Below are positions 8,414 to 18,200 of a stretch of 33,897 bases of DNA, one piece after another. A program made the translations under genes and the position numbers. The first letter of the stretch is position 1; the number at the start of each line of letters is the position of its first letter. Location: NCBI GenBank assembly GCA_001662425.1, contig BDDC01001087.1:1-33897 (forward strand), in the 5' to 3' direction. The stretch comes from Chlamydomonas sphaeroides. Lineage: Eukaryota; Chlorophyta; Chlorophyceae; Chlamydomonadales; Chlamydomonadaceae. The notes beneath the pieces are model-generated. The model did no database searches, was not told the origin of the DNA, and saw nothing but the letters and a program-made list of their open reading frames with translations.

Positions 8414-11032
8414 CTAAGCGCCCTCTGCCTCGACAACCGCCTCCTCCTCCTGCTCCTCCTCCGCCTGCTCCTCCTCCTCCGCCGCCTCGGCACCAGCTGC
8501 GTAGGCCATCGGCTCGTCGCCCTCCTCGTCCGCCTCCGCCGCAGCATTGCCAGCTGCCTCGCCCAGCACCACACCCGCGCCGCCGTCCAGCATGTCGGCC
8601 GAGCTGTCGTACACGCTGTACCGCGACCGCCCCGGCAGCTGCCCGCCCGCCGCCAGCACCCAGCGCACCCGCTTCTCCGCGCTGGCGCCCGCCAGCAGCT
8701 GCGCCGGCGCCGGCGCCTGAGAGGCAGCCTCCGCCGCGCCGGCGCCGCCGCCGCCGCTGTTGGCGGCGCCGCTCAACTCCGCGCCGCCGTTCAGGGCCTC
8801 CTGCAGGACCTGTGTCGCAGGTTGGGGCCAGCGCACACAACGCATGCGACGCCGCAGCCGTACGCATGCAACGGCCTGCAGCCCATTGCCCGCGCAAGCC
8901 GGCGGCCGCCCCATGCAGTCGCAAGGTCGCAAGGCCGCTGCCGCTACCGCAGTCGCAAGACCGCATGGCCGCTGCTCTCCCGGCCCTTGAACCCCTCCTA
9001 CAGCGCGCCAGAGCCCCCCCGCCCCCCGGCCGCCCTCCCTGCACTCCTTTCTTCCCTCAACCCTCAGCCCTCACCTCACTGACGCTGCCGTGCAGCAAGA
9101 AGCTCAGCGCGTCCTCCGGCCGGCCGGGGCTGGCCAGCCCCCACCGCTCCCACAGCGGCGGCGGCAGCACGCAGCTCGCCACACCCAGCGCGCCCGCCGG
9201 CGCAGCGGCGAGCACGGCCGCCGCCCGCTCCGCCGCAAACGCCGCTCCGCCGGCGTCCGGCCCGCACACCGCCAGCGCCGCGCCGGCCGCCGGCAGCGCC
9301 AGCAGCGCCTGCTGCGGCGCCGTCCGCGCCCCCGACAGCGCGCGCAGCCGCACGGCCGCGTTCACGCTGTCCAGCCACTGCTGCATGGTCTGCGGCGGCT
9401 CCGCTTCATCCGCCAGCTCCTGCAGCCGCGGGCCCGACAGCACCAGGCACACCGGCCACGACGCCTCGGCCTCGGCCCCCGACGCGGCCGCGGCCTCCGA
9501 CGCGGCCTGCGCCGCCGCCGCAGCAGCCTCCTGCAGCCGCGCCAGCGCCAGGCGCTGCACGACGCCGGGCGGCGGCAGCGCGCCGCCCTGCCGCTGCGCG
9601 CCCGGCGCCGCCGCTGCGGGCGCGGCGCTGCGGGAGGCGGCCGCGGCGGCGGCCTGCGCCGGCAGCGTCGCCGCCGGTGTGCGGCTCGGCAGCGCAACGC
9701 GCACGCAGCGGCCGCCGCGGAAGCGCTCGGGGGTGAGAAGCATCTGCGCGTGGTTGACGCGCATGGGCCCCCTCATCACGCGCAGCACGCCCGGCCACAT
9801 CGCCATCGCCAGCTGCTCTGCGACGCTGGGCAGGCCCCCGGCGCCGGGCGCGCCCGCAAAGACGGTGAGGTTGCCTAGCGCTATGCTGTCGCAGCGGCCA
9901 AGGAAGCGCAGCAGCGCCTGCAGCAGCTGCGGCCGGTCGATGGCGAGTAGCCGCTGGTCGGCGGCGCTGAGGTCGAACGACCTCGCACACCTCCAGGCGC
10001 GGCAGCCGTGGCCCAAGCTTGGCGCACGGCAGGAGTGCCTGGGCGGTGAGCGCCAGGCTGCTCGCCGACCTGATCACGTGCAGGGGCCTGTCGGTGTTTA
10101 TCTCGACCGACGTGAGGAAGCCGCCGGCGAGGCGGTATATGTAGACGCAGTCGAGCGTGGTCAGCGAGGGCGGCGACGCGTCGAGCAGCAGCTGCAGACT
10201 GGGTACGGCAGGGGCTCCAGCGTCGTCGCCATGGATGCGTTTGAGAAGCGAATAAGGCATCTCCAGGTAGCGCAGTCGGGCCATGCCGGGCAGCAGGGCC
10301 GCCAAGTCGTGCAGCTGGGCGCGCGAGGGCGGCCGGCCGTGGGCGTCGATGTGCAGGCGCGTGAGGTGGCGCAGCGCGCGCCGAGGCGCCCCAGGACGGC
10401 GACCGCGCAGGAGAAGCTGGGCAGCCTGAGGTCCCCCCGGACCGGCCATGGACGCAAGCACGTCGCCGAGGAGCAGGGCCGGCGCGACGGGCATGTTGCG
10501 GCTTGGAGCAGCGTCGAAGGGGTTGCCCTCCTCGGACAAGGATGCCGCGGTGCAAGCGAAGCGGACGCATTGGAGGCGCGGGAAGAGGCGGAGGATGGCG
10601 ATCGTGGTGGAGACGGCGGGGGAAACGGTGTCGGCCGTCGCGTCGTCGTGGTGGCTGGACGGCAGCTCCAGGTGAGAGAGGTGACGGTGGGGGCGGGGGA
10701 TGTGCACGGCGGCACCCTGGCGAAGGGGAGGTGCAGAAGCTCGGGGTTTCCCATGTTGCCCTCGTGCAGCTGCAGCGACAGGGTTGTGAGGCACGGGAAG
10801 TTGGCCCATCGCAAATGGTGGCCGGCTGCGTGCAGCCGGACGTGCGTGTTATCGTTGACCTCCAGCGTGAGCTCCTTGATGTGCGAATCCAGTCCGTTGT
10901 GCATGGCTTTGCAGACGAGCCTCGCTGTACGAATGTCGGGCTGGTAAGAGCGACTGGCCTCGCAGAAAAGGGTTCTGTAGAACACTTCCCAGCCTGCCGT
11001 CGGCAGCTGCTGCAGCAGGTCGCCAACTGCAT
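8414..11032 (-). pseudogene. F-box/leucine-rich-repeat-like gene with three apparent frame breaks
   Basis: Read from an ATG at 11032, coding character continues to the stop at 8414 but changes frame three times, near 11024, 10712 and 9990. Each change is explained by one missing or extra base. The N-terminal part resembles an F-box (LLQQLPTAGWEVFYRTLF, then ARLVCKAMHNGLD). LRR-like segments follow (HIKELTLEV, FPCLTTLSLQL, RHLSHLELPSS, LRYLEMPYS, SLTTLDCVYIY, LPRLEVCEV) and then an Ala-rich region. One well-supported intron (donor after 9075, acceptor before 8809, phase 0) leads to a last exon ending in an acidic Glu-rich tail. F-box/LRR proteins usually select substrates for SCF ubiquitin ligases. 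The break near 10712 sits in a G run, so sequencing error is possible, but much longer neighbouring genes have no such errors. That favours a decaying or fast-evolving family member. Confidence 0.55.
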
Positions 11033-11436
11033 CTCGCCGCGCTTGGCTCCTGGCTTGGCTCCTCGCGTGTCAGGATCAAGGTTGCAAGTGGCCGCCAAGG
11101 AGGCAGCGCACAGATGAGCTTTGGCAGGCATATAAGTATCTGCAGCTGTGTGAATCACAATGAATGGCAGTGCGGCTACAAAACGCCAAGACGCCCATTG
11201 CAGCGCATTCCATATTCATTGCTCACACCCTGCCAAAGTTTTTGCCATACAAACAAGCGCATCTACCATCGCCGACGCTCTCCTGTTGCACGCGTCCGCC
11301 CCGAGCCAAGAGATTGCCCGCGAGATTCCCGACTGCAACGCTGTGCATTCCCACGCGTGTGCCATGAAAAACACCTAGACTCAGCAGCGTGCAGCTAGAA
11401 CCGCTTTCCCCCCGCCGAGAACCCTATCTGTCGGCA
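11033..11436. promoter_or_regulatory. Divergent 5' region, F-box/LRR gene (-) and DnaJ-type zinc-finger gene (+)
   Basis: This is a head-to-head spacer of about 400 bases, less GC-rich than its surroundings. A TATA-like CATATAAGTAT lies near 11129-11138 on the plus strand, about 300 bases before the ATG at 11437. It would suit the plus-strand gene only if that gene has a long 5' UTR. Confidence 0.4.
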
Positions 11437-13648
11437 ATGTGGCACCTCGCTCAGCGCCAAGGGACGTCGGCCTGCGGCGGCAGGGCGCCCTCTGCGCGAT
11501 GCGCTCCACGCTGGGGCAGCGCGACGCACGTCCTGCCAGCGGGCTCCGTGGAGCCTGCATGCGTCACACCCGCCACCTGGGCACCCTGCCCGGCGCGCTC
11601 GCCCGACCTCCCATCCAGCTCGGTTTCCTGTCGAGCGGGGTCTTCCTTCGTCAAGCGCACCGTGCACGACCTCCGGCGCGACCAGCTGGTGCCGCAGCGC
11701 TGCCCTGACTGCGCCGGCAGCGGAAACTGCACGTGCGCCGACTGCGGCGGCCGGGGGCGGCTGAGCCGGGGTACGTGCCGGGGCCCCCCAAGGGTCGACA
11801 GACAGCGTTATGACTGGCAACGGCGCCGGGGCGCTTTGCCCGAGCTTGCGAGTGGCTATGGCGGCAGACGTGGGTCGCCTGGCCTGGCTGCTCAGCGGCT
11901 CAAAGATGACTGGGGCGAGTGGGCCACCACCTGAGCCGTGCTGAGGCCGCAGCTGGGCGTGTCGCCTTATAGCTCGGCTCCGGCGCTCGGCGCGAGCCCG
12001 GGGCTGAACCCTCGCGTCGTGCCCTGCCCCCGTGCCTCTCTGCTCACCAGCCGGCTACAACAAGAAGAACCGGGTGGACATGTCGCGCATCGTGGGTGGG
12101 TGCCGTGCAGCCCGCGTACCTTGACTGGTGTAGTCTGTAACATGTATCGAGCTAAATCGATACATCGACACATCGGAAAAATCATCATGAAGATGCGAGG
12201 GCTGGTGCCGTGGGAACGGCACGCGCTCCCGGAAGGCGGGCGGTGGGCCCGGCAGCCTTCGTCACGAGGCAGCACCGAGGGCTCAGCACGCCGTGTGCGC
12301 TCCAGGAGCCCTGCGTGCGCATTTCGCACCGCACGCCCATGTGTCGCCCGCTTGCCGACCTTGAAACCCCCTGTCCCCCGACCGCCTCTGACCGCCCTGA
12401 CGGCCCAGGCTCCAAGTGGACGGCGATGCAGGAGACCATGGGTTGGCGCCACTTCCGGGTGACACAGGCAAGCTGCTCAAGGTTGGGAGGGGCCAGGCGT
12501 GCCTTGATGAGGCCAGACGCGACGGCCGCCCCGGCTTTGAGGGGACCCATGGGTCCACGGTACATCCGAGGCGACCAACGCAATGACTCATGGGGCGCCA
12601 GGGTGCTGCGCTATGCCGCGGCCGTGCCTGTAGTGCACGTGGGCCGGTGGCCTGAGACTGCGGCTTACAACTGCTGCGAGCGGTCGAGGACCGGCGTCAT
12701 GTGTGGAGTGACCTGGTTGCGCTGCGTGACGCGCCCCCTGCTGCTGCCCGGCTGCTCGCCGACCCCGCAGCACCGCAAGGGCACAGCGGGCGTGGCGTTC
12801 GTGCAGATGCAGGCGTCCTGCGACACGGCCACGCAGCTATGGGTGAGCTCTACGGGCGCGGGGGCCGGCGCCGGTGCGCGAGGTGCCGGACGGGACGGGC
12901 GCGGGTCCTGAAGGGCGCTGCAGAAAGAGGGGGGTTGAGGCCGCAGAGCGCAGCCCCCGCAGCCCCGCGCATCGCCACCACCTTCCCCGCCCCCCTCGCA
13001 TGCCCTCGTGTATCCCGCACGCCCTCCGCCTTCCGCAGCTCAACGCAGCCAACCTCAAGGTACGGCACGGGCGCCAGTGCACCTACCTACCCCGGCTCTC
13101 CTCGCGTGGCCAGACCATGCACACCAGGAACACCGGCAGCTGCACACGCATGCAAGCATGCAAGCATGCGTGCATGCGCGTGCATGCGCGCCATTCCATT
13201 GCCAAACCCGTCCGCGCTACCATCCCTCGGCACGCTCCCTCCCATGCGTGTCTCCTCGCAGGACCGGGACCTCTGGGCCGCCGGCTGGCTGCAGAAGAGC
13301 GAGATGGACGCGGCGCGGGGCGCGGCCGCAAGCGGCGTCACCTGCCGCGCCTGCAGCGGCTGCGGCTCCACGCCCTGCCCCGCCTGCGACGCCAGCGGGG
13401 CGGTCATGGTGCCGCCCTCGGCGCTGTCCAGCCCGCTGGGGTCCGGGCCGCTGGGGGCGGGGCCGCTAGGGGCGGGGCCGCTGGGGGCGGGGCCGCTGGG
13501 GGCGGGGCCGCTTGCGGCGGCGGCAGCGGCGGCGGGCCTGGCGCTTGGGGGTGGGACGGGGGCGGGGCCGGGAGCGGTCGCGGCGGGAGGGGGCGTGGCG
13601 TCTCTTGCCGGTACGGCCGGGCTGGAGCAGGGCACAGAGCGGAGATAG
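11437..13648 (+). CDS. DnaJ-type cysteine-rich zinc-finger protein, probably plastid
   Basis: Six exons: 11437-11770, 12051-12095, 12409-12467, 12771-12842, 13039-13059 and 13262-13648. All phases agree, giving 305 residues. It carries four CxxCxGxG-like half-sites, the zinc-binding motif of DnaJ, in two separated pairs: CPDCAGSG with CADCGGRG (about residues 88-105), and CRACSGCG with CPACDASG (about 225-245). Between them is a conserved-looking segment (GSKWTAMQETMGWRHFRV, then QLWLNAANLKDRDLWAAGW) resembling a plant plastid protein family I cannot name securely. There is no J domain. Such stand-alone zinc fingers usually act as plastid chaperone or assembly factors, which is an inference here. 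The N terminus (first 80 residues, Arg/Ala/Ser-rich) could be a transit peptide; the frame is open upstream, so the exact start is uncertain. The tail has GPLGA repeats. Intron 3 starts with GC and exon 5 is only 21 nt. Confidence 0.8.
12142..12165. repeat. Small inverted repeat in intron 2 of the zinc-finger gene
   Basis: ATGTATCGA and TCGATACAT form a 9-bp perfect stem around a 6-nt loop. The block is AT-rich compared with its surroundings. No function is evident. Confidence 0.8.
13141..13191. repeat. Alternating purine-pyrimidine tract (GCATGC-rich)
   Basis: Repeated GCATGC/GTGCATGCGC text lies in the intron between the 21-nt exon and the last exon of the zinc-finger gene. Such alternating sequence can adopt Z-DNA or cruciform structure; this is inferred from sequence only. 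Confidence 0.7.
13446..13511 (+). repeat. 15-nt coding repeat (GPLGA)
   Basis: Tandem GGGCCGCTGGGGGCG units within the last exon of the zinc-finger gene encode four copies of Gly-Pro-Leu-Gly-Ala followed by GPLA. The copies are almost identical at DNA level, so the expansion is recent. Confidence 0.9.
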
Positions 13649-14239
13649 TGGGTGGGCGAGGGGAGCGGAGATGGCACGATAGGCGGTGGGGAGCGGGGAG
13701 GGGCAGCTGCGTGGGGCAGTAGGCAGGGCGCACGGGGGTTGCAAAGCAGGACGGGTGCCGCGGTGGCGGCTGGTGTATGTTGTGGGGTATCCCGTACGAT
13801 GCGGGACGCAGTATGGATGTATGCGCGCGTGCCGGCAGGGCTCGACGCTAGGACGCTGTACGGACTGCGTGTGGGATGTGGCGTGATGCGCGCGGGCAGC
13901 GTCACCCGAGCAAGAGGCGGGGCCCCGGTGGGCCGCGAGGGGCGGTCTTTGTGCGGCTGCGTGTTCTGTGGGCAGTCGCCAGCGGCGGTGCATGTTGAGG
14001 CACGTGTCGCGGTCTGAGGCTAAACGCTGAAGCGTGCGGTTCCAACAACTACGACCCTCCGTCTGTTGAGGCACCAGGCAGTGGCGCCGCCGGCGGGTGT
14101 GGGCGAAGCCCACACCGCCGACCCTCGGGAGTACAAGGGCAGGGTACGTGCCTGCCGTACATAACACTACTTGGTGGCGTGGGTTGGCAAGCTGCGGTAT
14201 CAACTACAATGCTACTGCAGCCCCGGCTTCAAGGGCCAG

Positions 14240-14285
14240 GCTTGCGAAGAAAGCATCAACGTTCGTTGATGCTTTCTTCGCAAGC
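14240..14285. repeat. 22-bp perfect inverted repeat, 2-nt loop
   Basis: The left arm 14240-14261 (GCTTGCGAAGAAAGCATCAA then CG) is perfectly complementary to the right arm 14264-14285, with TT between. Imperfect pairing continues outward (CCAG with CTGG, AAGGG with CCCTT, CCGGCT with AGCCCGG) to about 14223 and 14305. RNA from either strand would fold into a long hairpin. Confidence 0.95.
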
Positions 14286-14859
14286 TGGGACGCCCTTTCC
14301 TTCGGAGCCCGGCGTCCCTCTGGCATCTCAGAAGGTACACGCTACGCGTGTATCGCGTGACACGGCCGTCACCGCGGAGGGCTGGCGGCAGCGGTCCCAT
14401 CCAGCGAGTCTGCCCAGGCCTGCGCCCCCGCGTACCGGGCGCAGGCAGTGGCCCCGCTAGTGGCGCCCCAGCGGCGCTGTCGTTGACGGCAGCAGGTCAG
14501 TGGCGGCCTGCAGCCAGCGGCATGCGATGCAACGAAACCCGCGGTCCTCACACTCGTCCGCGGCTGGGCAGCGATCCGCCCGAAACCAGGTGGGGACAAC
14601 CGCACCGGTAGCCCACCCCTGACCACCCTGCCCATGGCAGCGCTGCTATGGCCTCTGCCATGGCCATCGCGTCTGTGCCGCTGGCCGCTGCCGCCACGAC
14701 GGCATCGTTATGCGCATGACGTCAGCAGCGAGCCGCCATCACTGCCAGCAAGCCGCGGCCCCCTCCTAGTTGCCGGCCCAAAGCATGACGCCCACCGCCC
14801 ACATTCGCCTCTTCTGACAGGCCGCAGCTCACATTGGTGTCAGCCCCAGCATGAAACAC

Positions 14860-14945
14860 ATACACACACACAGCTATGTTGATTATTACGAACACACACA
14901 TACAGCTCGTGCATACTACATACCTACTTCTGAACACACAGCTCG
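14860..14945. repeat. ACACAC-rich low-complexity tract
   Basis: Short CACACACA and ACACACAGCT blocks recur in a locally AT-richer stretch. The tract is intergenic and not coding. Confidence 0.7.
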
Positions 14946-15271
14946 CCCTGCACATTGCTCGCGCATATAAGTCAACCATTTGTCCGCACGAAGTTCACGA
15001 TTCGCGGCATGCTCAATCCTGCCACAACAATGCATGATGCCACGGCCGCAATGCAGTGCAGCCGCCCAACCTGCCCTCTCCGCTACGCCCGCTCAAGCCC
15101 GGCCCAGAGCTGGCAGCCCCGACCCCCAGCCCCGCCAGTCCAGGTAGGCTATGTCCCCAGTGCCGCTGCCTATGGCCAAGCCCTCCAGGTGCGCCGCCAT
15201 GGCCGCAGACAAGGAGCGGTGCGGCGCGTCCTGAGGGCCGGGCCGGGCAGCGGCGTGATTGCGGACAGAAG

Positions 15272-18200
15272 TCAGTCAGGAGGCGGGGGCGCACATGGGT
15301 CGGCGGGTACGGAGGAGCCGGAGGTGCAGCGCGCCCCGCCCCTCTCGCGACCCATCCCAATCCAGCAACCCCTCGGCCCCCCCGAGCTCGCCTGGAGGCA
15401 CAGGACAGGCTCCATCACCCGGCGGCCAGCGGCAGCAGCTGGAACTGTTGTCGGACCTCGGTCCATCCCATCGAGTGGCGTTGGCTGCGCCGCACCGCGC
15501 CCTTGGGCTCCGCCGCCGCCTCCACAACCTGCACCTCCCCCGGCGCCTTGCTCCCGGCGGCCATCGCCGGCTGGCTCCTCCGGCAAGCCGTTGCAGCGGT
15601 ACACCAGCAGCCCGTCGTTCATCGCCAGCGTCACGAGCATGCCGTGTACGAGCGCCAGGCTGGTCACGGGGCCAGCATGGTCGTCCAGCCGTACCAGGCA
15701 CGAACCCGACAGCGGGTCCCACACCCGCACCTCCCGCACCGAGCCCGTCACCAGCACCAGCCGGTGGCTCGGCGGCAGGCGGCCAGCGGCGCAGCCGCCA
15801 GCGCCGTACAGCCCCGGCGGCAGCGCCAGGCCTGAGCCCGGGGCCGGCGCCGCCGCCGAGACGTCCAGGTCTGGGGGCAGCAGCGGCGCGTCGGCGCCGG
15901 CCGCGGCTCGAGGCAGGTAGCCGAAGCGGACCGACAGCACCCCAATGGGGTGGCCGCGCAGCGTCGCCAGGCACTGCGCGGAGGCCAGGCTCCACACCCG
16001 CACCACCGCGTCCGCGCCGCCAGTGGCCACCAGCCACACGGGCAGCGCGCCGTTTGGCACCGCGGCTGCGGCTCCCGTGGACCGGACCCCTGGAGGCGCG
16101 CTGGCTGCCGTGCCGCCTGCTGCACCGACCAACGGCGGCGCCGTCGGAACGGGTGGCAGCGCAGCGGCGGCGCCAGCCCCGTCCATGGCACCGCCGGCTG
16201 CGTCCGCTGGGGTGTTGAGCAGCAGGTTGAGGCCTGCCAGGAGGGAGGCGTGTGCTGCCAGCACCTCCTCGGGCCAGGCGGCGGCGCCGTTGGCTGGGCG
16301 CACGACGCCGCCGCCCCCCGCGGAGGCGGCAGGCTCGCCGCCGCCGCCGCCGCCGCCGGCCCTTAGCGGCGGCGGTGACGACACCAACCCCGGCGGCGCT
16401 TGTACGACGTCCATGCAGAGCACTGCAGTACTGTGACCGCACAGCGTCGCCATCGCGTCGACCAGGCCGGGTTGAGTCCCCACCGCGGCGTTGTCGGCTG
16501 GCGGCGGCTCTGGAGGCGGTTTGGCGGCAGCGGCCCGCATGGCCGCGACGGACGGCAGCTGCCACAGCTTGGTGTTGCCGTCGCGGCTGCAAGACACCTG
16601 AGGCGCACGACAAGAGGTGCGTAGGTATATGGTTCGGGGTGCTATGTGTCGGCTTCACGCCTTCCAACAGGACTGGCCGAAAGCCGTCTCCCGGGTACGG
16701 TGTCCCTGCGCCCGCCCCCGTTGGCCCCTGGTCTCCCCACGCCCGTCCCCTTTGCCCCGGTCCCCTCCATCCGCCCCCTGCCAAGGCCCTCACCAGCACG
16801 CTGCTGCCCGGCAGCGGCGCCACCGCCCACACCACGTCGGTGTGGCCGGAGAAGGTCCTCAGCTGCTGGCGCGAGGGCAGATGCCACAGCCGCAGCAGCC
16901 CGTCCACACAGCCGCTCACAACCCAGTCCTCCAGGCCCGGGTCCGAAGACGCGGCCGCCAAGGCAGCGGCCTGGCAGCGCCACGGCGCGGCCGGGGCCGC
17001 CGCTGGGGCGCCGTCGTCGTCGGCGGCCGTGTGGCTGTGCGCGAGCTGGGCGGTGGTGAGCGCGAGCGTGGGCGGCGGCGAGGGCGGCGCGTAGGCGAAC
17101 CTCACCACCGTCACCTCGCTGGGGTGCGGCAGCAGCACCCAGGGGTCGGCGGCGTCGGAGGCGTAGCGCCAGGCAGCCACCCGGCGGTCGGTGGAGGCTG
17201 GGCGGGGGATGTGGGAAAGTACAGGGAGGAAGCGCACGGGATGCTCAGGTCAGCGGAGCCCGGCGCGGCGCTCAATCCCGCTAGCTCGCTAGCTGGCGGC
17301 TGCCATCGCAGAACCTGGCATGTGTCCCACGAGCCGCTCCCAACCAACCCCCCCTGCATGCTCACCCGTAACCACGCAGCTCCTGCCCGCCGCCATGCTG
17401 GTCACCCAGCCCGTGTGCCCGCGGTACCGCCGCACACAGCGAGCCTGCTGCGGCCCCGGTGACCGTGACCCTGGCCCTGCCGCGCCCCGAGGGGCCCCCG
17501 GCCCAGCGCCCAGCGCGAACACGCGCACGCCGCCGTCCCAGGCCGCGCTCAGCAGCACGGGGCCCCAAGGCGCCACGGACGCAAAGGCCAGGCACTCCAC
17601 GTTGCTGCTGTGCTCCCGCAGCGCCTGCTCCGCGTAGCGGCAGCAGCGCCAGTTGGACTCCATGCGCCGCGTGGCGCCAAAGTGGGCGCGCAGGTCGGAG
17701 GATGGCGCGAGCAGGGAGGGGCCAGGAGCCGGGTTGGGCCAGGCGTGGGACAGCGGAGTGGAGGCCGGAAGGGCTGCGGAGGTGGTGGGATGGGCGGGGT
17801 CCGAGGAGGCGGTGGCGGCGGCCGCAAGCCGGTCCAGGAAGCCCGCACGGAGGCCGCCAAGGAAGGACTCGTCGCCGCCGCCCGCCGCCCGGGCCGCACG
17901 GACCGTGCGGATGCCGCGGACCCCCGCCACCGCCACCGCCACCGCCAGCTCCGACGCCGCCGCACAGCCCTCTGCCCCGGGCCCGGCCGCGGCCCCTGGC
18001 GCAGGCTCCGGCGCCTGGCTCCGGGGCTCCGCCGGCGCTGTGAGGCCGCCTGCCGCTGCGACGTATGCGGCCGTCGGCAGCGGGTAGCCCGCGGCGCACA
18101 GCTGCCGCACCCACAGCCACGGCTCCCTGGCGGCCCTGCGCCAGGCCCTGCACACCGCCCCCGCTGCCGCCAGGCTGGTCGCGGGCAGGTGGCGCAGCAC

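Larger units (their letters stand above)
13649..15271. other. Tail-to-tail intergenic region, zinc-finger gene (+) and MYND/F-box/WD40 gene (-)
   Basis: The region spans 1.6 kb without a supported gene and should hold both 3' UTRs. I found no TGTAA in either orientation. It contains a striking hairpin (14240-14285), a small 7-bp inverted repeat (14336-14352), an ACACAC-rich tract (about 14860-14945) and a TATAAGT-like sequence near 14964 with no gene obviously placed to use it. Confidence 0.6.

Noticed and set aside
8812..10947. 711-codon plus-strand open frame
   Set aside because: It is antisense to the F-box/LRR gene and is an Ala/Arg-rich shadow. The minus strand carries LRR-like hydrophobic patterning and a phase-matched intron.
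14964..14972. Promoter from the ATATAAGTC sequence
   Set aside because: No plus-strand gene follows within reach; the next sequence is the 3' region of a minus-strand gene.
15276..17237. 653-codon minus-strand frame read straight through the intron
   Set aside because: Its first part is the real WD40 exon, but after 16794 it enters an intron and then the wrong frame of the last exon. Splicing to 16597 restores WD40 repeats.
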